This document shows positions 10,595 to 17,134 of a stretch of 23,780 nucleotides of DNA, piece after piece. Source of the DNA: CAZJHD01 sp964545855 (GTDB lineage Bacteria > Planctomycetota > UBA1135 > JACQFD01); the NCBI GenBank assembly GCA_964545855.1, contig CAZJHD010000065.1, positions 1 through 23,780 of the forward strand, given 5' to 3'. The position numbers were made by a program, and so were the translations under genes. Each line of letters starts with the position of its first letter. Position 1 is the first letter of the stretch. The notes under the pieces were generated by a model. The model was given only the letters and a program-made list of their open reading frames with translations, was not told the DNA's origin and searched no databases.

Positions 10595-11056
10595 TCAATC
10601 GAGGGTTCCGACGTTCCAGCACCGGAGCGCCGGGCCGCCTTCGTCGAGATCGACGATTCCGAGTCCTCCAGGCTCGAAGCGCGCGGGGACGAGCGGTGGC
10701 TCCGCCTCGAGCAGGCGGGCGAGCATCCGGCAGAGGTTCGTCTCGCCTGCGACCACGATCCCCGTCGTGCCGGGGAGGATCGCCGGCAGCGCCAGCATGC
10801 ACGCGGCCATCGAATCGCCGGGCACCGCCGCCGCATCGCCGATGGAGAGAGCTCCCCGCAGCAGCTCTCCGATCTCCTCGCCCTCGGCGGTCTTCTCGTA
10901 CCGGAGGAACGCGAACCGCCCTGCGGCGCTCCCCGCCCGTCGAAGCGCCTCCAGGATCTCCGCCCGTCGCGCGGCGCTCGGCGTGGGACTCACGAGGACG
11001 AAACGGGTGCGTCGCGGCGACGAGCCGGGCCAGCGAGGTGCGGCGGAGGAGGACAT
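10595..11056 (-). CDS. degenerate histidine-phosphatase (SixA/phosphoglycerate-mutase-like) protein
   Basis: 153 residues from ATG 11056, with GGAA upstream. Similarity to SixA-type phosphatases is by pattern only: FVLVSPTPSAARRAEILEAL fits the VLVSPxxRAxQTAE strand-helix, TTGIVVAGETNLCRMLARLL fits the strand-helix that normally holds the second catalytic His (VISH or THGG), and FEPGGLGIVDLDEGGPALRCWN fits the family C-terminus. The first catalytic motif, RHG, is absent: only ~18 residues precede VLVSP, where SixA has ~45. The second His is replaced as well. The frame stays open to ATG 11221, but that part is Arg-rich and also has no RHG in any minus frame. Probably a non-catalytic relative or a gene that lost its 5' end. 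Divergent from the ferredoxin gene, convergent with the transglycosylase. Confidence 0.55.
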   Translation of the reverse strand: MSSSAAPRWPGSSPRRTRFVLVSPTPSAARRAEILEALRRAGSAAGRFAFLRYEKTAEGEEIGELLRGALSIGDAAAVPGDSMAACMLALPAILPGTTGIVVAGETNLCRMLARLLEAEPPLVPARFEPGGLGIVDLDEGGPALRCWNVGTLD

Positions 11057-11223
11057 CGCCGGGATTCCAACCGCGGCGAGGGTCTCGCGTCCATCGGCGA
11101 CCCGACGTCGACCCGGGACGCGGCGGCGGCGCGCCTTGTGGGAGCGAGGCCCATGGGGGAGACTCGGCCGCGACCGGGCCACGATCGAGCCCGAAGACCC
11201 GTTCCGCTCTCCCCTCGCCATCG

Positions 11224-11502
11224 ATGCCCCAGATCGAATTCCGCGCCGAGTCCCGCACCGTCAGCTGCGCCCCCGATACACCTCTCCGCGACGTGTGCGA
11301 TCAGGAGAAGGCGAAGGTCCCGTTCGGCTGCCGGAACGGGGTCTGCGGAACCTGCGAGGTGATCATCCTGTCCGGAGCGGAGAACCTCTCGCCGATCGTC
11401 GATCCCGAGAAGGACACGCTCGCTTCGTTCGGCATCCCGGGCGGGCACCGCCTCGCGTGCCAGGCGAGGGTGCTCGGAGACTGCGCGCTGCAACCCATCT
11501 GA
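11224..11502 (+). CDS. [2Fe-2S] ferredoxin
   Basis: 92-residue soluble electron carrier with the plant-type [2Fe-2S] fold. Ligands are Cys36, Cys41, Cys44 (pattern C-x4-C-x2-C in FGCRNGVCGTCEV) and Cys79 in GHRLACQARV. The whole length is one fer2 domain with no signal peptide, so it is cytoplasmic. ATG 11224 is chosen because MPQIEFRAESRTV gives the usual short first beta strand; longer upstream translation is Arg-rich and not ferredoxin-like. No good Shine-Dalgarno sequence is seen. No reductase or oxygenase partner is adjacent, so its redox partner is unknown. Divergent from the phosphatase-like gene (167 bp gap) and 103 bp before elbB. Confidence 0.93.
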   Translation: MPQIEFRAESRTVSCAPDTPLRDVCDQEKAKVPFGCRNGVCGTCEVIILSGAENLSPIVDPEKDTLASFGIPGGHRLACQARVLGDCALQPI

Positions 11503-11593
11503 GTGACTCCTCGCGCGCGCGCGTCCGCTGCGCGACGATTCTCGGGACCGGCTCCCTCGGATCGCGGGCGCGGCTCGCGAAGTCGTCGACGAA

Positions 11594-11626
11594 CAGGAGG
11601 CAACCATGTCCCAGGAGGCAACCATG
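11594..11626 (+). promoter_or_regulatory. duplicated Shine-Dalgarno plus start codon of elbB
   Basis: CAGGAGGCAACCATG occurs at 11594-11608 and again at 11612-11626, an 18-bp tandem duplication. Each copy holds AGGAGG six bases before an ATG, and both ATGs are in the same frame. Confidence 0.9.
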
Positions 11627-12361
11627 ATTCAGGTCGGCGTGATTCTCTCGGGCTGCGGATTCCTCGACGGCGCGGAGATCCACGAGGCGGTGTCGACGCT
11701 CCTCGCCCTCGATCGCGCGGGCGCGACCTGGGTGGCCTTCGCTCCCGACGTCGCGCAGGCCGACGTGGTCGATCACGCCGCGTCGACTCCCGAGAGCGGC
11801 GCGCGCAACGTCTTGCGGGAGTCGGCGCGCATCGTGCGCGGCGAGATCGAGCCCACGACGGCGCTGGACATGGCGAAGCTCGATGCGCTCGTTCTCCCAG
11901 GCGGTTTCGGCGCCGCGAAGAACCTCTGCGACTTCGCGACGGCCGGTCCCGCGGCGCGCGTCCGACCGGAGATCCAGGCGGCGCTCCGCGACGCGCATCG
12001 CCGCGGTAAGCCCATCGGTGCCATCTGCATCGCGCCCGCCCTCGTCGCCGCGTCCTTCCGCGGAACCGACGTCCATCCCGAGCTCACCATCGGCGACGAC
12101 CCCGAAACCGCTCGCGCCCTCGTTTCGATGGGGGCGATCCACCGGACGTGCGACGTCCGGAGCGTCGTCGTCGACCGGAAGAACCGCATCGTCTCGACGC
12201 CCGCCTACATGCTGGCGCGTCGGATCTCGGAAGCCGCGGAAGGCATCGAGAAGCTCGTGGCCGAGGTGCTTCGGCTCGCCGGAGGACAGCGTTCTTCGGA
12301 GGGTTCTTCGAAGGGTTCTTCGGAGGGAGCCTCGGACCGCGCGGGCGCCGGGCGAAGGTAG
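11606..12361 (+). CDS. elbB: ElbB-like class I glutamine-amidotransferase-fold protein
   Basis: 251-residue protein of the DJ-1/PfpI fold closely following E. coli ElbB (glyoxalase III activity in vitro, once linked to isoprenoid synthesis). Matching blocks are VGVILSGCGFLDGAEIHEAV (10-29), CDFA/LVLPGGFGAAKNL (~95-110), ICIAPA with nucleophile Cys141, and VVVDRKNRIVSTPAYMLA. Two in-frame ATGs, 11606 and 11624, each have their own AGGAGG at ideal spacing because an 18-bp unit is duplicated. ATG 11624 gives the family-like N-terminus (MIQVGVILSG against MKKIGVILSG); ATG 11606 adds six residues. The C-terminus carries a ~25-residue Ser/Gly-rich tail built from 12-bp repeats, absent from E. coli ElbB. 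Convergent with the thioredoxin-fold gene. Confidence 0.92.
   Translation: MSQEATMIQVGVILSGCGFLDGAEIHEAVSTLLALDRAGATWVAFAPDVAQADVVDHAASTPESGARNVLRESARIVRGEIEPTTALDMAKLDALVLPGGFGAAKNLCDFATAGPAARVRPEIQAALRDAHRRGKPIGAICIAPALVAASFRGTDVHPELTIGDDPETARALVSMGAIHRTCDVRSVVVDRKNRIVSTPAYMLARRISEAAEGIEKLVAEVLRLAGGQRSSEGSSKGSSEGASDRAGAGRR
12291..12326. repeat. 12-bp tandem repeat in the elbB 3' end
   Basis: GTTCTTCGGAGG (12291-12302), GTTCTTCGAAGG (12303-12314) and GTTCTTCGGAGG (12315-12326). In the elbB frame they encode SSEG-SSKG-SSEG, part of a disordered tail. Unit length is a multiple of three, so copy-number change keeps the frame. Confidence 0.88.
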
Positions 12362-12421
12362 GCGCCGCCCGTCGATCCGTTTCGAGGCGTTCGGCTACGA
12401 CCGCAGCCGATTCTTCGAGTT

Positions 12422-12943
12422 TCAGCCGGGTTGGAAGACGGGCACCGTCGCGTCGGCTGCCGAGAAGATGGACGCGGGGGAGCCGGCGTCCGCGCTCTCG
12501 AGCAGACCCGCGCAGAGCGCGTCGAAGTCGGCTCGCGAGAAGCCGACCACGCACTTCCGCACCACGCCGCTCCCGTCGAGGAGGAAGATCGACGGGACGT
12601 TCTGCACCCCGTAGGCGTTGGAGGCTCGATAGGGCTCGTCCTCGGTCGCCGCCGGGAAGTCGGCTCCATGGGCCTCGAGGAAGCCGCGGACCTCATCGGC
12701 GCGGTTCTGCCCCACGGCGAGGAAGCCCGCGTCGGCCGATGCCTCACGAAGGCGCGCCCAGATGCGCTGCAGGAAGGGGAACGCGAGCCGGCACGTCGGA
12801 CACTCCGTCTTGAAGAAGACGAGGAGCGCCGACCTGCCACCGTCCAGCAGCGCACCCCGATCGACACGTCCGCCGGCCACCAGCTTCAAGTCGAAGTCGG
12901 GCGCGGGAGAGCCGAGGGCGAGAGTCGTCGTCTGGATCTTCAT
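12422..12943 (-). CDS. thioredoxin-fold redoxin (AhpC/TSA or TlpA-like)
   Basis: 173-residue thioredoxin-fold protein. GSPAPDFDLKLVAGG (11-25) is the usual redoxin N-terminus. The active site is C48-P-T-C51 in FFKTECPTCRLAFPF, and NVPSIFLLDGSG contains the conserved cis-Pro (117). The CxxC, rather than a single peroxidatic Cys in a PxxxTxxC motif, favours a TlpA/ResA-type thiol-disulfide reductase over a peroxiredoxin. There is no signal peptide or lipobox, so unlike most TlpA proteins it should be cytoplasmic. ATG 12943 begins MKIQTTTLALGSPAPDF. Divergent from the molybdopterin protein (87 bp gap) and convergent with elbB. Redox partner unknown. Confidence 0.85.
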   Translation of the reverse strand: MKIQTTTLALGSPAPDFDLKLVAGGRVDRGALLDGGRSALLVFFKTECPTCRLAFPFLQRIWARLREASADAGFLAVGQNRADEVRGFLEAHGADFPAATEDEPYRASNAYGVQNVPSIFLLDGSGVVRKCVVGFSRADFDALCAGLLESADAGSPASIFSAADATVPVFQPG

Positions 12944-13030
12944 GGTGAGGAGTCGAGGGGCTGTGGAAGAATCGCCGTCGCTCCTCCCGAGAGTATCAAG
13001 GACGAGCACGAGAACCCGACCTCGCCCCCG

Positions 13031-13618
13031 ATGACCACGCCGAGCCGTGACGTCCTGCCGCCGGGTCAGTCGCCGATCCGGTCGTTCCCCGTCTCGCACG
13101 TGGACGAGCCGCCTTCCTTCGATCCGCGAACCTGGGACCTGCGGATCGCCGGCCTCGTCGATCGACCGCTCCGCGTGACGTGGACGGAGTTCCGGGAGCT
13201 CCCGCGCGTCGAGCGCGAAAGCGATTTCCACTGCGTCGAGGGCTTCTCCCGGCTCCGGAATCGGTGGGAAGGCGTCCTGCTGCGCGATCTGCTGGCGCGC
13301 GCCGGCGCACGCCCCGAGGCGCGCTTCGTGCGCTTCTTCGACGGGCGTCTGTACGACACGACGATCGACCTCGAGACGGCCCTCCAGGACGACGTCCTTC
13401 TCGCCGACACGCACGACGGCCGCACGCTGGAGGTAGTCCACGGAGGACCCGTGCGCGTGGTCGTGCCCGCGCATTGGGCGTGGAAGTCCTGCAAGTGGGT
13501 GCGGATCCTCGAGCTTCTGGAACGCGACGCTCCCGGCTTCTGGGAGTCGCGCGGGCACGACGCACGCGCGGACCCGTGGAGCGAGGAACGGCGGGCCGGA
13601 AGCGGCGCATCTCGCTAA
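13031..13618 (+). CDS. sulfite-oxidase-like molybdopterin-binding protein
   Basis: 195-residue single-domain protein of the oxidoreductase molybdopterin-binding family (sulfite oxidase fold, like B. subtilis YuiH). Matching blocks are LPPGQSPIRSFPVSH, FDPRTWDLRIAGLVDRP, the molybdenum-ligand Cys68 in SDFHCVEGFSRL, RWEGVLLRDLL, GGPVRVVVPAHWAWKSCKWV and the family end GFWESRGHDARADPWSEER. There is no Tat signal, heme domain or dimerisation domain, so it is a cytoplasmic minimal form; substrate is unknown for this subfamily. ATG 13031 fits the family start. No Shine-Dalgarno sequence is evident. Its divergent neighbour is a CxxC thioredoxin-fold protein, which may be only coincidental. Confidence 0.9.
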   Translation: MTTPSRDVLPPGQSPIRSFPVSHVDEPPSFDPRTWDLRIAGLVDRPLRVTWTEFRELPRVERESDFHCVEGFSRLRNRWEGVLLRDLLARAGARPEARFVRFFDGRLYDTTIDLETALQDDVLLADTHDGRTLEVVHGGPVRVVVPAHWAWKSCKWVRILELLERDAPGFWESRGHDARADPWSEERRAGSGASR

Positions 13619-13736
13619 CCTGTTCGCCCTCCGGCCGCGTCCCGGTGCCGGCCGTTGGCCGGTCCCGTCGACCCTCGTTTCCGCCAACCATCGCGTCTCC
13701 ACTCGTTCCTCCGGCTCCCTCGCCGGATCGAGATTC

Positions 13737-15146
13737 ATGAACGTCACTGCAGCCCAGTCCTTCGTCGACCGCACGTGGGAGGAGGAGATCCTCCCCGTCC
13801 TCCACGACTACATCCGGATCCCCAACAAGTCCCCGGGCTTCGATCCGCAGTGGGTGGAGCACGGACACATGGATCGAGCCGTGGCCCTCGTCGAGGGATG
13901 GTGCCGCCAGCAGTCGATCCCCGGTCTCCAGGTGGAGGTCGTCCGCCTCCCGGGGCGAACGCCGGTGATCTTCATGGAGGCTCCCGGAGAGGGGAAGGAC
14001 ACGGTCCTCCTGTACGGCCACCTCGACAAGCAGCCGGAGATGACCGGTTGGCGAGAGGGCCTCGACCCTTGGACTCCCGTCCTCGAGGGCGATCGCCTCT
14101 ACGGACGCGGCGGCGCCGACGACGGCTACGCGGCCTTCGCATCCCTCACGGCGCTGCGGCTCATGAAGGAGCAGAGCCTGCGACGTTCGCGGTGCGTCGT
14201 CCTCATCGAGGCGTGCGAGGAGAGCGGCAGCTACGACTTGCCGGCCTACATCGACGCGCTGAAGGCGCGCATCGGGAAGCCGAGCCTCGTCGTCTGCCTC
14301 GATTCCGGCTGCGGCAACTACTCGCAGCTCTGGAGCACGACGTCGCTCCGCGGCATCGTCGCGGGGACGCTCCGCGTGCAGATCCTGAAGGAGGGCGTCC
14401 ACTCCGGCGACGCGAGCGGCATCGTCGCGTCGAGCTTCCGCATCCTCCGCCAGATCCTCTCGCGGCTCGAGGACGAGGGGACGGGCGAGATCAAGCCGCG
14501 CGCCTTCCACGTCAAGATCCCGGCGCAGCGCGTGGCGCAGGCGAAGCAGTGCGCGAAGGTGCTCGGCGCGGCCGTCTCGTCGAAGTTCCCCTTCGTGAAG
14601 GGCGCGAAGCCCGTCGCGGGACCGCCGCACGAACTCGTCCTCAATCGCACCTGGCGGCCGAAGCTCGCCGTGATCGGCGCCGAGGGGATTCCTTCCCTCG
14701 AGAACGCGGGCAACGTCCTGCGTCCGCACACCTCGGTGAAGCTCTCCCTGCGCATTCCGCCGCGTCTCGACCCGGGAAAGGCGACCAAGGCGCTGAAGGC
14801 GTTCCTTGAGAAGAGCCCGCCCTACGGAGCGAAGGTGACCTTCGAGCCCGACAAGTCGAGCACCGGATGGGACGCTCCGCCGCTGGCTCCGTGGCTCGAG
14901 AGGAGCGTCGACGGTGCCTCCCGCGCGTTCTTCGGGAAGCCCGCCTGCTACATGGGCGAGGGCGGGACGATTCCGTTCATGGGGATGCTCGGCGCGAAGT
15001 TCCCCGAGGCGCAGTTCCTCATCACCGGCGTCCTCGGCCCGCAGAGCAATGCCCACGGTCCGAACGAGTTCCTCCACGTGCCGACGGCGAAGCGTCTCAC
15101 GGCGTCCGTCGCGCAGGTGCTCGCGGACCACTTCGTGAGGGAGTGA
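13737..15146 (+). CDS. M20 family zinc metallopeptidase (dipeptidase-like)
   Basis: 469-residue di-zinc exopeptidase of the M20 family, closest in layout to cytosolic non-specific dipeptidases. Predicted metal ligands: His95 (YGHLDKQP), bridging Asp128 (GRGGADDGY), Glu162 with catalytic base Glu161 (ACEESGS), Asp189 (CLDSG), and the C-terminal His in NAHGPNEF. A dimerisation lid domain (~residues 205-375) interrupts the catalytic domain, starting at TTSLRGIVAGTLRVQI; GVHSGDASG holds the conserved His/Gly loop. No signal peptide, so cytoplasmic peptide or dipeptide hydrolysis is expected. ATG 13737 gives a normal N-terminus (MNVTAAQSFVDRTWEEEI). A strong hairpin follows 13 bp after the stop. 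It stands alone, 118 bp after the molybdopterin gene. Confidence 0.93.
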   Translation: MNVTAAQSFVDRTWEEEILPVLHDYIRIPNKSPGFDPQWVEHGHMDRAVALVEGWCRQQSIPGLQVEVVRLPGRTPVIFMEAPGEGKDTVLLYGHLDKQPEMTGWREGLDPWTPVLEGDRLYGRGGADDGYAAFASLTALRLMKEQSLRRSRCVVLIEACEESGSYDLPAYIDALKARIGKPSLVVCLDSGCGNYSQLWSTTSLRGIVAGTLRVQILKEGVHSGDASGIVASSFRILRQILSRLEDEGTGEIKPRAFHVKIPAQRVAQAKQCAKVLGAAVSSKFPFVKGAKPVAGPPHELVLNRTWRPKLAVIGAEGIPSLENAGNVLRPHTSVKLSLRIPPRLDPGKATKALKAFLEKSPPYGAKVTFEPDKSSTGWDAPPLAPWLERSVDGASRAFFGKPACYMGEGGTIPFMGMLGAKFPEAQFLITGVLGPQSNAHGPNEFLHVPTAKRLTASVAQVLADHFVRE

Positions 15147-15159
15147 GGGGTCGTGAACG

Positions 15160-15200
15160 AATCGGCGCCGCGCGCTGCCGGCGGTCGCGCGGCGCCGATT
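15160..15200 (+). terminator. strong hairpin after the M20 peptidase gene
   Basis: A perfect 15-bp inverted repeat: AATCGGCGCCGCGCG (15160-15174) pairs with CGCGCGGCGCCGATT (15186-15200) around an 11-nt loop. It begins 13 nt after the peptidase stop. There is no T-tract, so it may act as an RNA 3'-end stabiliser or a terminator of the T-less kind proposed for high-GC bacteria. Confidence 0.55.
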
Positions 15201-15277
15201 CCCTCACGACGTCTGGGACCGGCGCGGTCGATCCGGGGCGTCGCGTCCTCGAGCGGGATTGCGCTACCCTGGTCGGC

Positions 15278-15304
15278 GCACCGGGGCGAAGCACCCCCCG
15301 GTGC
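15278..15304 (+). promoter_or_regulatory. hairpin directly upstream of the lipoprotein start
   Basis: GCACCGGGG (15278-15286) pairs perfectly with CCCCGGTGC (15296-15304) around a 9-nt loop, ending four bases before ATG 15309. If present in the mRNA it would cover the ribosome-binding region, where no Shine-Dalgarno sequence is visible. Confidence 0.45.
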
Positions 15305-15308
15305 CCCC

Positions 15309-16019
15309 ATGCCCATGGTCCGACCGATCGCCGCCGCCGCCGTTCTCCTCCTCGTCGTCTCCTGCGCCGCGCCGCGCGGCGACGTCGTCTCGAGTGCCGC
15401 GCCGGACGAGCCGCGCGGCGACGTCGTCTCCTATGCCGCGCCGGACGAGCCGCGCGGCAGCTATGTCGAGGCGCGCACCGCGACGGTCTTCGCCGGCGCC
15501 TGCCACTACGGCTCGGAGTTCGCGATGCAGGGACGGGAAGCCGTCCTCGCGTGGCACCTCGAGTCCGGCTCCCGCGGGGGCGTCCCGCTCGCGGGGGTCG
15601 ACCTCGTCGCCGTCGTGGCGGCCGACGAGAACCTCGACACCGAGGTGGCGCCTCGGACGTCGGTCGTCTTCGTGAGCGACGCCGCGAGCGCGGCGCAGCA
15701 CGAGGCAGCGGTGGCGTGGCTCCGAGAGGCGCACGGCAAGGCCGTGGGGCGCATCGTCGAGGTCCACGCCGCTCCGGTGAGCGTCGATCGGGACGGCGAG
15801 CGATTCTCCGTGACGGCGGCCGACGCCTTGGAGCTTCGGGGATCGACCCTCGCCGATCGCGCCTGCTGCTCGCAGCCGCACAACGTCTGGTACGACCCGC
15901 TCGCGATCGTCCAGTCTCCGGTCGTCGGCAACGCCGCCGTCTTCCGCTGCGAGGCCGAGCCGCTTCGCCGCAGCTGGTCGCTCCCGGGAGACAACTGCGC
16001 GTTCGTCGCGACGTTCTAG
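15309..16019 (+). CDS. DUF1326-like lipoprotein
   Basis: 236 residues starting with a lipoprotein signal: Arg5, a hydrophobic core AAAAVLLLVV and lipobox VVSC with Cys19. A short linker made of a 13-residue direct repeat (PRGDVVSSAAPDE, then PRGDVVSYAAPDE) follows. The rest resembles DUF1326 proteins: YVEARTATVFAGACHYGSEF, REAVLAWHLESGSRGGVPLAG and a C-terminal SWSLPGDNCAFVATF. DUF1326 has no established function. Cys residues occur at ACHYG and in the pair RACCSQPHN, which could bind metal or form disulfides (inference). ATG 15309 or 15315 both fit; the frame stays open upstream to 15153 but that would bury the signal. Convergent with the IMPase gene. Confidence 0.75.
   Translation: MPMVRPIAAAAVLLLVVSCAAPRGDVVSSAAPDEPRGDVVSYAAPDEPRGSYVEARTATVFAGACHYGSEFAMQGREAVLAWHLESGSRGGVPLAGVDLVAVVAADENLDTEVAPRTSVVFVSDAASAAQHEAAVAWLREAHGKAVGRIVEVHAAPVSVDRDGERFSVTAADALELRGSTLADRACCSQPHNVWYDPLAIVQSPVVGNAAVFRCEAEPLRRSWSLPGDNCAFVATF
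15372..15458. repeat. 39-bp tandem duplication in lipoprotein linker
   Basis: Units begin at 15372, 15411 and 15450 (the third is only partial), each starting CCGCGCGGC. Two full copies are nearly identical and encode 13 residues each, just after the lipid-anchored Cys. In-frame unit, so only linker length changes. Confidence 0.88.
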
Positions 16020-16055
16020 GGGGAGTCCGGACCCTCGGAGCCGACGGGAGCGAGC

Positions 16056-16085
16056 GCGGGCGTCGCAGCTCAGCGCGACGCCCGC
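16056..16085. terminator. bidirectional hairpin between convergent genes
   Basis: A perfect 11-bp stem, GCGGGCGTCGC (16056-16066) with GCGACGCCCGC (16075-16085), and an 8-nt loop. It lies where the lipoprotein gene (plus) and IMPase gene (minus) converge; the loop contains the IMPase stop codon (16070-16072). No T-tract on either side. Confidence 0.5.
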
Positions 16086-17134
16086 CGGAGGGCGGCGACG
16101 GCGGCCGGCTCGCTCGCCGCGAGCGACGCCCGGAGCAGGGGAGCGAAGGTCCGTCGCGCGGCGTCGTTCGCGAAGGCCACGAAGGAGACGTTCGTCTCCA
16201 GGTCGAGGGGCACACGGAGCGGCTCCAGATCGACGCCCAGAACGGGGGATCCCGCCTCGACGGCGATCAGCATCGCCGCGAGGTCGTAGGCGTGGCTCGC
16301 CACCGTCGCGACCCTCGCGCGCGCCGCGAGGTGGGCGCGGAGGTCGGCGAACATCCGCATGCGGCCCGTCGCCACGAGTGCGAGCTGCCCGGCCGCGCAG
16401 AGCCACTGGTCGTCGTAGACCCGCCGCGGATCGAGGCCCGCCTCCCGCTGCGCGCGCGCGAAGAACTCCACCTCGACGCGCGCGATCGCCTCGCGCTCCC
16501 GGGGCAGGTAGCGGAGGAAGGAGAAGTACCCGGAGCGGAGATCGATGCGTCTCGGCGCTCGGAAGGGGATCGGATCCGACGAGCTCCTCCGGCCCGCGAG
16601 CGTCCGGAGCGAGGAGACGCAGCCGCGCCCTCGCTCCGCCACGAGCTCGAGCGAATGGCGTCGATCCGTGGCAGGGATCTCCGTCTGGACGCCCAGGACC
16701 AGATCGGCCGTCGTCGGCGTCCGGCCGTCCGATTCCGCCGCGACGCCTGTGAGGACCCAGGCACTGCGGAGGTCGGCCATGAGGTTCCGCGTTCCGTCGA
16801 CGGGATCGACCAGCACGCGCAGCACGGGCTCCGCGCCGCCGCGCACGATCTCGCCCGGCCCTTCGCAGAGGATCCGACAGGGAGCGATCCGGCCCAGCGC
16901 GTCGGCGAGCCGGTCGACCGCGCCCTCCGCGACGGCGTCCAGCCGATAGGTGAGATCGCCCACTCCCTCCCCGTGCGCCCGCATCGCGTCGTCGTACCGC
17001 CCCCGCGCCACGAGCGGCTGCAGGAAGGCGCGCACGTCGCGCACGATCGAGCGGTGGCAGCGCCGGATCGCATCGAGGATGCGCGCACGATCTCGGGGGC
17101 GATCGAGGGGACCGCGGCGGCCGCGCGCCGTCAT
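16070..17134 (-). CDS. inositol-monophosphatase-family phosphatase
   Basis: 354-residue metal-dependent sugar or inositol phosphate phosphatase. Motif 1 is D110-P-V-D113-G-T in LVDPVDGTRNLM; upstream metal-site acids appear as YRLDAVAE (D66, E70) and CEGPGE (E91). Motif 2 is HAYDLAAMLIAVEAGSPV, with Tyr-Asp in place of the usual Trp-Asp. The protein is about 80 residues longer than typical IMPases (~270) because of an enlarged middle section (~residues 150-270). The exact substrate cannot be told from sequence: inositol phosphate, fructose-1,6-bisphosphate or PAP are all possible in this family. ATG 17134 overlaps the aldehyde dehydrogenase stop (ATGA), so the two are translationally coupled. 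The stop codon lies in the loop of a terminator-like hairpin. Confidence 0.87.
   Translation of the reverse strand: MTARGRRGPLDRPRDRARILDAIRRCHRSIVRDVRAFLQPLVARGRYDDAMRAHGEGVGDLTYRLDAVAEGAVDRLADALGRIAPCRILCEGPGEIVRGGAEPVLRVLVDPVDGTRNLMADLRSAWVLTGVAAESDGRTPTTADLVLGVQTEIPATDRRHSLELVAERGRGCVSSLRTLAGRRSSSDPIPFRAPRRIDLRSGYFSFLRYLPREREAIARVEVEFFARAQREAGLDPRRVYDDQWLCAAGQLALVATGRMRMFADLRAHLAARARVATVASHAYDLAAMLIAVEAGSPVLGVDLEPLRVPLDLETNVSFVAFANDAARRTFAPLLRASLAASEPAAVAALRRASR

Noticed and set aside
12996..15131. A 711-codon minus-strand open frame opposite the M20 peptidase
   Set aside because: The plus-strand peptidase has all metal ligands; the antisense product shows no recognisable fold.
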